Shown here in pieces: positions 25,873-38,390 of a DNA stretch of 64,000 bases. The stretch is from the NCBI GenBank assembly GCA_014925825.1, contig JACGCK010000080.1, positions 62,001 through 126,000 on the forward strand, given 5' to 3'. The position numbers and the translations under genes were made by a program. Numbering within the stretch: the stretch's first letter is position 1; each line of letters begins with the position of its first letter. Source of the DNA: Pholiota molesta. Lineage: Eukaryota; Basidiomycota; Agaricomycetes; Agaricales; Strophariaceae. Under the pieces are notes generated by a model. The model had not been told where the DNA came from. It did not search any database and saw only the letters and a program-made list of their open reading frames with translations.

Positions 25873-26850
25873 ATTTTATTCAGTAATGTTAATTAGCAAT
25901 TAAATGTCAATTCTGTTCACTGTTCAGTATGTGTGCCACAACAGATGAACTCGACTCAAGAGCATTGACTTTGCTTGATTTTGTGCGGCGTGCAGTGGTC
26001 GAACGAGATATTGATTTGGCATTGTTTGGCAAAACCTTTTGAAGGTCATGCGATGCGCAAATTTTGCCTCACCTTGTCTGCGTCTTTCAACCACCCACCA
26101 CTGACTCTTCCTTCCCTCCCTCCCTCCCTCCCTCTCCCCTCTTCTTTTTTCTGTCATATTGATTCCACACTGTTGTGGCACGGACATGTGTCCGTGTAGA
26201 AGATCTGTGATTGCTCTTGCTGCATATTCCCGGTTTGTGGGAACCATGTTGAATGGCACAGATCGTCTAGCTTGTATTTTCTGTTTTTTGAGTCCTTTCT
26301 ATAACCCTTGCATCTCATCACAAGTTCAAGGTATGTCATAGTATCCTGTGGGTCCCCTATTGTAAGCTCACACAATCATTGGTTTCTTTGAAGTTTCTTT
26401 TAGCTCGTCTCACACTTTATTGATGGCATGGATCAGGATTCAAGATGGGAGTGATTTGGGTTGGAATGGGGCATTCGGAAGCATGGCAGGTATTTGTTCC
26501 ATAAATTATATATCTTGTAGGTGTAGAGTACATGCAATATATGTTTTCTTTCCTTCTTTACTGCCTGCAAAGTACGAGCATCATCAAGGACACCCCCGGG
26601 CAATGGGCAATTTCGATGCGCCGAAACGACCCGAAGGGGGAGGAATGAGGTCCCGAACATATTCTGGATTTGGGATAATCCCCATTGAGTGTAAGAACGA
26701 CTTATCCCAGGTGCATAATATTTTGTGCTGAGGTTGAGTGCGACCAGAATAGACTCCGCTTAAGCCCTTGATTTTTAAGCCTGGGTGATTTGATATTAAG
26801 CCTGGGTGATTGGGCCCAGAATCTAACCGTACTTAATAGCGCAGCCCGGT

Positions 26851-29600
26851 TGTGTACTCAGCTCCTAATAGTCCTATGTATTCCAATCTTCCAGCCTGAT
26901 ATAGATGACATCTCGGCCACCTCGGACAAGGCCTTACCGTATTCACGTATACCTCATTCCAAAGGAACGCACGGCCTTCCGCCACTCCCATATTTAAGTC
27001 TCTTTTACCCACCGTCTGCCACCACCTCCCCCACCTCCAAGTGGGCAGATCACCTGCGATTTTATATATAGAGCCGAACGCTAATTCGGGAAAGCGAGTG
27101 CTGCAGAGAGCCTGGGTGATTCAGAGGTACTACATACTGCGCAGTGCGGCGAAATCATGGTCGATGATTCAGCGATCTCAATATGATGTCAGACCGAGAA
27201 ACAATCGTGGCATGCCACGCTAGTACCACGGTAGCACCAACTGCACCCGTCCTCCGAGTCCGACTTCATCTCCTCCCGATGAAGGTCACGGCCTCCAGAT
27301 CGGCGCACAGTGACACTATCTAAGGTACTATATGATCGTGACCGAGGAACAGTAGTATAGCACTTAAGATTCTTGCATATACATGCACCATCGATATCTC
27401 TTCTACTCAGAAAACGCGAGAACGGCACTGGTACACACAACATACCCAAGATCCGTCTTATCTCTCCTTCTATCACCTCGTCAAGACAACTTCACAAGCC
27501 CGCCACATGGACGAGGATACTAGTACTGAAAAGATTAGAGGTGCATTGTGTGACACCGCCAGGGAACCCACGCGAGCTTGAAAGCGCACAGCCTTTACCT
27601 AGGCTTCAAGTTTCCTCGACGGCGCCGCCGCCAGCACTGACCCAGCCTACGTACAGACCCCAAACCGTCTCCGCCCAACACCCCCAACACCCCTCACCTC
27701 ACCAACCCAGCCCCATCGCCTCCATCGCCTCCCTCTAAACATCCAAAGCCGCGCCCCAAAGCGGAGGAGGCTGGAAGTCGGCATCTAATAATACCACCCA
27801 TCCAATTATATATAGACCCGCTGAATGTGCCACCGTCGACACCTATGTATGTACTTACTCCAAGGAGCCACCCAAAAGACGGCCTGCGAGCCTCACGCGA
27901 AGCTAAAAACTCTACGCATTGCACGCGCGTTGACGGGTGCATGTGCATATGCCGTCCTCCGCGAACGGGTTGGAGATATCCACCCGTCTATCTATCAGTC
28001 TATCTATCAGTCTGTCTGTCTGTCTATCTATCTACCTATCTATCCATATATCTGTACCAGCTTACATATCCATTCCCTCTCCATCCAGCGCCGAGCGTCG
28101 AGCGCACGAAAACGCAAACACACCACCGCCTGCCCAAAAGTGATCCTCCGCAGGTGAGATAGATATAAAAGGTGCACATGGCCCGCCATTTAGAGGCAAG
28201 GCAAGATAGCGGCGCTGCCTGCCTGGGCGCACTGTCACATCGCATTGGAGGTGGGGGCGCCAGAGGGGCATCTAAATTGCGAGCGGCAGAGGATCCGAGC
28301 GGTGACAAGCAGTGATCGCGCAGTACTTAGGTTTAGAGGTGAGGTTTTGCCGCTGCGGCATGGTACGATAGCGGAGGATGTGCTAGGATGTGGGAGGTGT
28401 TTAAAATGGATTGGATATCACATGGGATCTGAAGGCGTGTTGGATGATGGATCCCCTCGCGGGTGATGATAACCACGATAATAAGAATACCTCAGCTCGG
28501 AGAGATGGCATAAATGGCTTTCAATTATATGTCCAGGCTCGAATCTTCACAAGCGCGCCCGTAAACGTGCTTAACCGCATGCAGATCGACGAAAATGGAA
28601 ATGGCGTGCATCGAGCATACAGATCACGTCCGCGAATAAAGGGCATGTCATAGACCGGGAACGGAGGATATCGTACCCATATCCCGCGCGGCCTCGATAT
28701 CCCGCATCACTTTTAATCTCCTCGTCGCCCACATTTGTCTGTGCAACAATGTTACCAGTGCAAGGGCCTGTACGCAGGTGAACATGAAGTTCTAACGTTT
28801 TGTTAACTCCTTACGCCTGAAGGGAGTCTTATAGGTTTGAGAGTCTTCCCCATAGGAAATTGATATCGGCTGCTCAGACGGACATTCTGATCCCCCGATA
28901 TATTACAAAATAGAACGCCGACAAAAATCAATTAATCTTTGCCCTTTGTAGTGAATTTGAAAAAAAAAAAAAAATCGATCGTGTAAGGTTGTAGACAACG
29001 TGGATTTGTTCAATTGAAGGTCCTGTTTCTACCCTTTGTTTCACAGCCCGGATCAGTTCGTAGCTCAAGCCTTTGAGACGCTGAGAATTATGCATTGATG
29101 TCTGAAAGGGAACTATAAATAGATCTGGTGATGAAGAAGTTGATGAAAAGCAAGATGAAACTAGTATATACAGAGGGTACAACGTATATACAATATATCT
29201 CGAACTGTAATCTACTGTAATGGAACAAAACAATTGCAAGTAATGCAATTTGTAGGCAGTTACAGCAGCGACAATGCTACCACATTCATCATAAACGAAC
29301 TTTAAGCACTCCTCTTGACTAATTAGTCCATCTCTCATTAGACTTCTGCATCGAGCAACTTTTATATTTTGTCAACAGTCCACCAAGTTCCGAGTATCTT
29401 GGGACGCTCATAACATAAGTTGATTATCCAAAGAGCCGAACTCAACACCTGTAGCTTATTAACCCCAAGTGGCACTTGCCCATACCTTCGGAAAAACAAT
29501 ATGATAGGCATGCCTTCTTCTTCATCTATTCCGGCTCTCGCCCTTCCATTTTTCCATTGACTTTCCATCAAAACACGCCCAAAACATGCCTCGACTGCTG
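26851..29600. other. gene-poor stretch
   Basis: No gene is supported. Open frames at 27373-27738, 27825-28162 and 28928-29622 lack family resemblance and splice logic. The segment carries a tetranucleotide microsatellite (27984-28052) and one more AGCCTGGGTGATT motif near 27109 like those in the Plavaka right end. Confidence 0.45.
27984..28052 (+). repeat. CTAT/CTGT tetranucleotide microsatellite
   Basis: Imperfect tandem array of CTAT, CTGT and CTAC units covering about 70 bases. Confidence 0.9.
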
Positions 29601-30378
29601 TAAGGCGAAGGCTTTCTAACAATTAATTTAAAAATGCAGCTAATACTTAAAGGGACTTGTCATTTTGGCATCGCATTCGGTTGTAGGCGCCCACAACTGT
29701 CACGTGATGTTTTTGATGGTATCCACACTGCTGTCCTTCCGAGTCCCGACTCCTTCGACGCCGTTTACGGTTTAGCAACCTTGCTTCTTCCTTCCATGTT
29801 CCAGTCAGTTGCTCTTCGATAGCTTCATAGTTTCTCGTATATCTGGTTGAATGCCTGCTCTACATGAATTCTGCTGACTTCTAGGACTGTTCAAGACCAT
29901 GAGGCTTTACTACCGCGTCTTGATCGCCTCTCAAATTTCAGGTTTGATCCAAGAAGATTGTTTCGACAATGAGGCAGGTACAAACTCGGATACCAACGCT
30001 TTGTGGCGGTTACATGATGCCGCGTTTTCTTACGGATAGGACTGCGCGTTATGAAACGGCTCAACGTATCCTATCGAACTACTGAACCATTGGGGAGCTT
30101 CTGTTCTTATTCCTCCTCTTTGAGTCCATATGGATGATATTTCTTGGACACGCACTACTGTTGACTAAAACTTATACCCTGAAGCAGCTCGTTGAAGGCT
30201 TCCACCATGAGGCTCTGGTACGTATAGAACGCTAAACCGAATAGCTTTAGCTCCACTCACGCCACACCCATATTATTTACCTGCAACCGGTCTTCTGCAA
30301 AGAAGTTCAGAACAGCGTCGTCGTACATACGATTACCGTTTTTTTCTAAGGTGCGCCATTTTATGATCGATCCCCAGA

Positions 30379-30384
30379 TATAAA
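30379..30384 (+). promoter_or_regulatory. TATA box of the intact P450 gene
   Basis: TATAAA followed by GAGCATG. The ATG at 30389 is too near the box to be the translation start, which favours 30443. Confidence 0.5.
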
Positions 30385-30442
30385 GAGCATGTTTTCAGCA
30401 TGTGCAGCTCATCTCTCCCCACTATTTTCTTACTGTCTTTCC

Positions 30443-32746
30443 ATGTATTCCATGACAAAGGATGTCTCATCATACCAGGCTGCGGCTTTTTTCGTTGCAG
30501 TGTTCTGTGCATATCTGATACTGCGAAAACGCCGCATCCAACGGCTCGTTAATCCTCGAGGCCTTCCATACCCACCTGGACCCAAACCGCTCCCGATCAT
30601 AGGCAATATGCTTGACATCGCTGGTAACAATGAGACGGTTGTGTACCAACGTCTCGCAGACAAATTCGGTGCGCAATCTCTTTCTTTCTGTATAAAATAT
30701 TTATTCTTCGCAAATAGGCGATGTGGTGTTTCTAAGCGCTTTCGGAAAACATATATTATTCCTGAACTCTTTTGATGCTGCTATCGAGCTCTTCGATAAA
30801 CGCTCTGCGATCTATTCGGATCGGCCTCAATCGACAATGAGCAACGAGTTGTGCGTCTAAATGTCATGTGCTTATTTGAGTTTGACTCATAGTTCTTTTA
30901 GGATGGGGTGGTCCTTTAGCTTTGGGCATATGCGATATGGTAAGATTCCTGACTTAATGTGCATAAGAACAGTATAATTATCTATTCTAGGTGATAAATG
31001 GAGAAAGCTCCGTCGTATGTTTCATAGCCAATTTCAGCAGTCTGTCGCTACAAAGTATTGGGATATACAAAGGAAACAAGCGCATGCACTCCTCCGTCGA
31101 CTTCTTGACTCTCCAGAGAACCTTGATTACCACTTACGACAGTAAGTTGGCATGCCGCCCTGTCTCCTTCGAATCTTTATTCGACGTACCATCCTTTAGC
31201 AATGCCGCTGCCGTTATTATGGGCATTACCTATGGAATTAAAATAGCAGATAAAGAAGACCGCTACATCGCAACGGCGGAGAAAGCACTGGAAGGAATGG
31301 GCCAAGCGGCTAGTCCTGGAGCTTTTCTGGTAGATCTGCTTCCATGTCGTACGTTATCCAGTTTATTATTTTGAATATGGTCAATTCATATTCTATCCTA
31401 GTCAAATATATCCCGTACGTCTATTCACCGTCGTAACATGCGCTTCTATTTATGTATTCAACTACAGTGAATGGGTTCCTGGCGCATCGTTCAAGCGTAA
31501 AGCCCGTGAATGGCGCGAGGCTGTGATGCAGATGAAAGATGCTCCATTTGCCACTGTCATTCATGCAATGGTGAGTCTACTTGATAAACTATCTCTCCTC
31601 CTTTCCAAATCAAATAACCCACATAGAAAAATGGCGTGGCACGTCCTTCATTTGTCTCGGCACTCTTTGACGAGCTTGAAACTAAAGAGAGCGTTGAGGA
31701 TGAAGTTGAAGCCATTAAAAACTGCGCAGGGTTAGCGTACGTAGGTGCGTATTTTGTGCAGCCTTTCGTTGTATTCAAAATACTAAATTTTATTTTTGCA
31801 GCCGGTGCAGAAAGTGTGCGTAGAAACCATTATTCCAACATGGAATAGCTCTAAAGCGATTACTATAGACCGTATCAACTCTGGCTTCATTTATTCTCGC
31901 CATCGTCACCCACCCGGAAGTTCAAGTCAAGGCTCAAGAAGAACTTGATCGCGTAGTCGGACGTGAGCGGCTGCCAGAGTTCAGCGATCGCTCAAAGCTT
32001 CCGTACATAAATGCAATTATTAAGGAGGTTCTGCGGTAAGTACTTCATCCGTCTCTTACATATATAATTCGATAATGAAGACATTTACTCTCAGCTGGAA
32101 TCCTATTGCGCCTCTTGGTCGGTCATGATTTTCTAAAAAAACGGGAGTACTTTGACCGAAGTTCATTTACCACCTAGGCCTTCCGCACATGACAACACGG
32201 GACGACGAATTCAGAGACTATTTTATTCCAGCTGGTACCATTGTAGTTGGGAACACTTGGTCTGTATTCCATCCCCCAATATTCCCATTCCGCTATTAAG
32301 TCTACGCGCACGCAGGAGAATTCTACATGACCCAAAAACCTTTGCAGAGCCCAGCCGCTTCAACCCAGATCGATTCTTAGGCGATGGGGACAAGGGAGAA
32401 TGGCAACATCTCTCACCAACCGACCCACTCTCTGTGGCGTTTGGGTATGGTCGCAGAATCTGCCCCGGACGGCATACGGCCGAAGCACAAGTCTGGCTAT
32501 CTATCGCATGCATATTGAGTGTATTCGACATCTGTCCGCCGTTAGATGAACACGGTCATTCCGTCAAGGTAGAACCTGCCTTCTCATCGAAAGGGATGAT
32601 CTGGTGGGTGTGACCTTGATATTCCTGACGATTTACTCAATGTGTTTTCCCTTGAATCCAGTCATCCACTACCCTTCAAGTTTTCTATGAAGCCTCGAAG
32701 TCCTCTTTCTCGTTCGCTGATTGACCAGACAGAGGAGCTATCCTAA
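30443..32746 (+). CDS. cytochrome P450 monooxygenase
   Basis: Haem-thiolate monooxygenase anchored in the endoplasmic reticulum, using NADPH and a P450 reductase; substrate unknown. About 14 exons join in frame to roughly 500 residues. In order: hydrophobic anchor after MYSMTKDV, hinge PRGLPYPPGPKPLPIIGNML, WRKLRR in helix C, I-helix AGAEST (encoded across a tiny exon), ExxR as EVLR, PSRFNPDRF, haem loop FGYGRRICPGRH with the axial cysteine, and a short last exon (CHPLPFKFSMKPRS) ending at TAA 32744-32746. The start 30443 is chosen because the paralogue on the minus strand has its ATG at the same place and the upstream ATG is not conserved. It resembles the O-methylsterigmatocystin-oxidoreductase-like P450s abundant in Agaricomycetes. 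No lesions are found. Confidence 0.88.
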
Positions 32747-33065
32747 AGTAGTATAAAACAGACTTCACACTCGAGATCATAGATTAGATTTACATTTTTG
32801 TTAATAATATATCTTCAAACAACAGATCTAGATGAGAATTTGAACGTCATGGACGATCATGGGGTGAAAGCTATGTTCCCTGCCTCCCGATTTTATCTCT
32901 TGAGTTTGATGGCTCAAGCCACCACAAAACAAGCGTACAAGCAAGACATAAACAGTGCTATCTTCTAGTACGTACATACATGACATCAGCCAACTAATTG
33001 GCACACAAATATAGTGGTCCTTATGGTATCTTTCCCATCCAAGAAAACTTCAAGAAGAGTCACCG

Positions 33066-35013
33066 TCATTGATATAAGACCGCCATCTCTGCGGACACCA
33101 CCGCGAGGCCCACAACAGTCATCACCGTCAACGGCAGCAAATTCCACTTCGCAAACTCCCACTGCTTAATGTTAATCCCCTTCTGGTTCAAAATCTGCTT
33201 CCACAGCAAGCCCGCGAGCGACGCGCTGAACGTGAACGACACCGCGCCGATATTCGACGCCACCGCCAGCGCCACCCCCGCCGCCCTCTCAAACGCATCC
33301 AGACTGACCCCAACATCCGGCGGCGCGGATACCACCGCCGCGCGCACGACCTTGGTGAGCAGGATCGTCGCGCCGATATTCGTCCCGCTGAGGTTGCACA
33401 GCAGCACGCCGAGCCCGCCGACGGCCCACACCGTCGCGTGCACGCGCCGCCCCGTCGCGCGCACGAGCCACCCCGCGAAGCGCTCGATCCAGCCCTGGTG
33501 CGCGAGCGCCTCGATCAGGATGAACTGCGCGAACGCGAACGGGACGAGCGCGAACGGCAGCCGTGGGAACGCGGTGTAGAGGGTGGGGAAGTGCGTCGCG
33601 AGGCGGTGCCGCTGGGCGTGCAGGTGGTTGTAGAGCGTTTGTAGAGGGGGGAAGGGCGCGGTGGGGGCGTGGTCGGGCGGCTGGCGGAGCGAGGCGGCTA
33701 GGGTGGTTGTGGTTTTGGATGTCATTTGCGTGTTTGAGCGGGTGTTGGTCCGCGTCTGGGTGGCGGAGGGGACTAGAGGAGGATTGGTGTCGTCGAAGGT
33801 AACTGAGCGCTCTGGACGGAGTGATCCCTCCGCAGATTCCTTGGGGAGTTCGGCAGTAGGGGTACTTGATCTGTGTGTTCTATTGAGTTCGTCAAGGACC
33901 AGATGGTCTTCAATTTCTGTCAAATCCTCGTCTGACTTCTTTGCTGTCCAGCGCCCCATGATTGGGATTTTGTGGATGTGGCGGTAGTGATCCCACGCGA
34001 AATCATAGATGAACTTCGCAACAGCGAAGGGCAGGCTGATTTTCCAGACATCGACATGGAAAAAGCTCACAATGATGATCACGACTAGACAAGTGCCTAG
34101 TAATATGCTTCCCACCCAAGCGCTTTGAGGATCGAGCAATACAGAGCGTACGTCGAGATCGCCAGAGTTCATCAGTCGTCTCGGGAGATATCTCGATTTG
34201 TGGAATTGAGCGGCGAGTGCAATGAAGGATGTCACGATGCACGCTAGGAAGGGGAGGATAGTGTACGCAGTGAAGGCGGCGTTGTTGATGCGAAATCCTT
34301 CGCAAACGACTACGTTTGTAGGATTTCCGACAAAGAGGACCATGCTGGCCGTATTTGCCGCCGCGAACTCTGACATCAGCCATGGAATTGGTTCAAGCTA
34401 ACGAATTTTAGAATGCGAGGGTGCGGCAGAAAAGTCTGGAAGCTAACCTCGTTGACTTTTGTATAGTAGACCAAGAAGGCCGTTCCCGACAGGATGACAG
34501 GGTCGTTCCCGAGTAAAACGCTAAGGCCAGTCAACATCATATAGAAGTAGATGAAGAGCCTCCATCCGTCTGATCCTCCTTTATTGCTGACCCAAAACGC
34601 CGCGGCTTGAAGAATGCCTGTAATATCCAGCGTAATTGCCATGTACGCGAGCGAGAAAAAGAGTATGAGGATGTTGTACGGTTTGACGCCATCGGTACCG
34701 CTGCCTAAGCCTCAGCACTAGAAAGAGGGACAAGCAGCAGATACCAACTTACACGATACCATCCCTAATCTGATCAAAATTTGATAAGATGCGTCGTGTA
34801 ATACGTTTGGAACTGTATACTCACGACACTAGGCCCAAGACATTGCGCTGCCCAAAGGATCAAGATGGCGATGATTGGGGCAGTTGTAAGGTTGAGATGA
34901 ATACGTTTGCGACCCAGCACAGGCAGCAGAATAGGAAACGAGAAAGGATGGATGACGCAGATAATGGACAAGATGAATACCACCAGAGTGCCTATTGCCG
35001 AACCTGAAACCAT
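33066..35013 (-). CDS. ArsB/CitMHS-like anion permease
   Basis: Membrane transporter of the ion-transporter superfamily (citrate/arsenite permease fold). Four minus-strand exons (35013-34825, 34769-34760, 34704-34448, 34397-33066) give 595 residues; the 10-base second exon uses donor GTATCG. Features: N-terminal membrane helices, KPYNILILFFSLAYMAITLD, the first re-entrant block LSVLLGNDPVILSGTAFLVY, then FAAANTASMVLFVGNPTNVV, a long polar cytosolic loop (about residues 290-380), and a second half with LLCNLSGTNIGATILLTKVV and ASNIGAVSFTFSASLAGLLW. The paired GNDP/GNPTN and SGTN motifs are typical of this fold. Arsenite, citrate or another anion are all possible. It converges on the P450 gene, 319 bases apart. 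The last exon is GC-rich. Confidence 0.8.
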
Positions 35014-35731
35014 GTTATGCTCTTCATATATCTTCGTAGATCCAGAGCAAGAAGGGCAGCTGTCCGACGATCGTCGTGGGTGCTCCGGTTAGCCCTAGAG
35101 AGCTTGGATGCTCGAAGGTCGATGGGGGCGTCTGCAAAACTTCCACTTCACCCTGTTTATGACCTGTCTAGTCTATATGGGTGGGGAGATTTTCGGATCA
35201 TGTGTTTGCGAGGCGGTGCGCTTCAAGTACGTTTTTGCTCTGTCCGCGGTAAAACCGGAAGCCGAGTGGCGAAAGGTTTAATGACGTCGTGGATTCGCTG
35301 CATATCTTTCCGCTATGAGCATCCAGAAATCGGAAGAAGGTAGTGTTGTATCCAAAGATGGCGTGGCCAGGATGATTCGTCCGCGATAAGGGTTCAAAAC
35401 GTTCAACGTTCACCACAAGAGGCTTTAAGCCAGCGACATTGGACGGAGATCAAATATTTACTTCTCCGACCCACACGTGTTGTCGCTTGCCCCACACCCC
35501 CTGACATCGACAAGCAACGCCTTACCAAGTTTATCATCATACCTTCATCTTGTTAATACCCGGCTTTGTGAAAGGCCTTGCCAATATCCATCGTCAATAC
35601 GCTGCTGTATACCTAACAAGTCTCCTAACACGAGGTCTGCAGCATTCGTACTTCCCGAGCCTGCAGCTGCCTGCAGCCTTTCCGACTTGACCACAACGAC
35701 TTGACCACAACACAACAAACGATAGAGTCTT
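35014..35731. other. intergenic between divergent transporter genes
   Basis: Presumably holds the two promoters. Short pyrimidine- and CAACA-rich leader sequence precedes the ATG at 35732. I see no other gene. Confidence 0.5.
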
Positions 35732-37906
35732 ATGTCGTCACGAAACACCCTTGTGCTAGAGGAAACGTTCTCAAACAGCTCTAAAGTCCCTACACCAAGT
35801 CACAGACACGCGGCCCCTTCAAGTGCGCGATTCCGCAGATGCTGCGTTCTATTAATCCAATATTTTGTTAGCGCCCTGGCCGTTCGTTGACATTGATGAT
35901 GAGGTGAGTATCCATCAGGACCTCTATAGTATAGCCGCCATTTGACGAAGTGGCAGGTTGATCCTAATAGGATCCAAGATCCAGATAGCCATCTCGTTCT
36001 GTCCGCTGCAGCCTGCGACCACAAACAGACGCCCGAGCAGGAAGTGTGCTGGTGCAAATACCCACAGTCGCTCTATCCGAACTGGACTCCACGGCAGCAG
36101 AAGAAAGCGAAACTGACCAAGGTATTGGAGAAACGCATGGAGCGATGCACGATACACTGCCTCGATATACACAAGGATGGGTCGTTCGTTGATGCTGGGA
36201 AGAGAGAGGTGGCCGACAGGACGGTGGACAGCCATTGGAAAGCGATCCAAGAAGGGGTAAGTAACCCTAAATTCCGTAGATTTTTTTCTTATTTATGAAG
36301 CCATACTTCTTTTCAGAGGCAACCAAACGTCCATCTACGCGCGTTGTTCGTCGAAGGCTTATCTGGCAACGTGTTGCAGATTCTGGGCACTCGCTATAAC
36401 CTCGAGCCATTTTTCTTCTCATCAACAATTGGATGGATACCTTCGCGACATCAGTCAAACGTGAAAGCACACGAATCTGACCGTAAGCATATATTTCCTA
36501 TCCACTGTTTTGACCCATCGCTAAACCACAGTAGACATCACCATCACCCTCACGTTCATCCGCCCACTGACCAACCAACCCTCCCCAGCGGAGTCGACAA
36601 CCACCAAAAAGCACGCCTGGGTCATCGACACCCGCGCGCCCCTCACGCTCCGCTCCAACAACGTCGTCCTGCTCGCCGACCAGCTCGCCGTGCACATGGT
36701 GCGCGCGCGCGACAGCAGCACCATCATCTCGCTGCACCCGAACAAGGAGCAGCGCGCGACGTCCGCGCAGACGCTGCACGCGCGCGTGCACGCCGCGGGG
36801 CGCTCCGTGTACTGGGGCCACATCTTCGCGGGCGCGAGCGACCCGACGTTCGTGCTGCTGAGCCTGCTGTGGTACGCGCTCTACGCGTGGGACGAGGCGC
36901 AGGAGCATCTGTATGCGCACATCTGCTTCTTGGAGTCGCAGGTCATGGGGACGAACGACCCGCAGCTGACGGAGGAGCTGCACGTCGTGCGTGCGCATTT
37001 GATGCACTTTGAGGCGCTGTTGGAGGATTTCAGGAAGACGGTCCAGTTTGTGCAGGATACGCCGGCGCAGTGCTTGCTGCCCCGGGAAGGCGAGAAGGAG
37101 ACGGAGGAGCAGATGCGCTCGAAGGCGACGATGAAGCGGGAGTGCGGTAATATGTTGACGGAGATTGGCAGGCTTGAGAGGAGCAGGGATTTGCAGGACA
37201 AGCGTGTCAAGAACGTGATGGATCTGGTATGCGTCTGCCCTCTTCCGTTGATACTGTGCTAACTCTGAATCGCAATTAGGTGTTCAGTATGGTCAATATC
37301 GAAGAAAGTAGGAACATGCAGAAGCTGACCGAAGCATCGATGAGAGACAGCGCAGGTATGTCCGTTGGGAATCTTAACCCCCTATTTCTTACACTCTCTC
37401 TTAGCCATCAAGCAAATATCGTACATGACCATGGTGTTCGCGCCTGCTATATTCGTAGCCGTACGTTTGAGCTCACTCCCGCAGCACACATCCCACAAAA
37501 TACTGAGCCTTCCCTTCTCCTACTCACACAGGGCGTCTTCGGCATGAACATCGCCGAGCTGAACCCCGGCTCCTACGGCACGCTCGCGCACTACATGGCC
37601 ACCGCCGTCCCCTTCACCATCTTCACGATCTGGATCATCGTCGCGTACCAGATCCAGATCAAGGACCCGCACGGCGCGACCGACGCCGCGGTGGAGCGGG
37701 GCGCGCACGCGGGCTCGGGCGCGCTCCTCCAGGAGCACCGCGCGGTGGGGCTGCGGCGCCTGGCGTTCTGGGAGCGGCTGTGGTGGCCGGTCCTGCTGAT
37801 GTCGACGATGATGGAGCGGCAGCGGCTGCGGAAGGAGAGGCGGCGGGCGATGACGCGGGTGAGTACTATGAGTACGAATCCGACTTTTGATCTCAGGGAT
37901 GGTTAG
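35732..37906 (+). CDS. CorA-like Mg2+/divalent cation transporter
   Basis: Eight exons (35732-35822, 35872-35903, 35957-36256, 36317-36482, 36532-37226, 37280-37355, 37405-37460, 37532-37906) give 596 residues. The large N-terminal cytosolic part is followed by a long helical region (KNVMDL, then EESRNMQKLTEASMRDSAAI). Then comes the CorA signature: first membrane helix KQISYMTMVFAPAIFVAGV, the GMN motif in FGMNIAEL, and second membrane helix MATAVPFTIFTIWIIVAYQI. This two-helix, GMN-bearing end defines the family and implies a homopentameric channel for Mg2+ or related ions. The first exon donor (GTGCGC) is fixed by the frame. No lesions are seen. It ends 206 bases before the DIRS-like element. 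Confidence 0.88.
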
Positions 37907-38039
37907 GCTGTGGAGGGCATGTTGTGTTGTGTTCTTGGTGACTGTATTTTTGATCATGATTCCCTGTGTATGTTATCCCTTGTCCAGATGTATCTAGTAC
38001 TGGTTGCGAACGATTATTTGCTCTTCGTTCGAGTCGAAA

Positions 38040-38112
38040 TAGTTTCTTTGAAGTTTGAGAAGACGCCTGAAAACCCATCACGTGGCACATAACTACGCTC
38101 TCAACAGAAAAA
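38040..38112 (+). repeat. left stub of repeat copy B
   Basis: The bases just before the retrotransposon (GTGGCACATAACTACG...CTCTCAACAGAAAAA) line up with copy C around 55270-55310. The alignment continues after the retrotransposon at 51621. The left limit is uncertain. Confidence 0.5.
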
Positions 38113-38356
38113 TCGAGCTTAAGTCCCACTTACCCAAGTCCAATGAGAGCGATCCAGGCCTCTGGTACGCGAAGACTGTGTGATGTCACGTGCCCACGAG
38201 CTGTGGCAAATTCACGGCCGTTCTGCCCTCGAGGTGAACCGTGCGCCGGATTATCGCTGACCCGCCTGGGTCTGTAAATTTGCTGAGGGGTCTTCATCCC
38301 TCATTCTCTTCTCCCATCATCAGTCTCCGTACCCGAGGCGGCAATTCTCTTCGCTA
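38113..38356 (+). repeat. split direct repeat A1
   Basis: Left terminus of the element; matches 51160-51403 over 244 bases, both starting TCGAGCTTAAGTCCC. Confidence 0.92.
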
Positions 38357-38390
38357 TATCAACTTCATCATCGTACCTCAACATAGAATT

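Larger units (their letters stand above)
18495..26850 (+). mobile_element. Plavaka-type DNA transposon with two accessory genes
   Basis: The interior is set by the transposase (18684-23165), a minus-strand gene (23199-23924) and a plus-strand gene (24198-25872). The borders are inferred from inverted subterminal motifs. On the left (about 18495-18610) these are CCCGGGC, AGTCAGGCTTAAG and CACCCAGCTTAAATAT. On the right (about 26755-26850) the reverse complement gives ACCGGGC, CACCCAGGCTTAATAT and a second CACCCAGGCTTAA. I could not find a convincing target duplication, so both ends may be off by up to a few hundred bases. Confidence 0.6.
29690..32746 (+). repeat. inverted P450 segmental duplication, copy 2
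   Basis: Matches 6296-9410 in opposite orientation, about 20 kb away. It covers the functional P450 gene and about 750 bases of its upstream DNA, including a remnant that reads LARDVFDGI and LLLPSMFQS before stops. Confidence 0.7.

Noticed and set aside
27825..28162. Frames of about 110 codons over the CTAT/CTGT array
   Set aside because: Microsatellite translation (Ser/Ile/Tyr repeats).
28928..29622. Possible minus-strand gene of two frames
   Set aside because: No splice signals join the frames and no family is recognised.
4677..37906. A secondary-metabolite cluster (reductase, P450s, transporters)
   Set aside because: No backbone synthase, one P450 is dead, and mobile and unrelated genes lie between; proximity alone is weak evidence.
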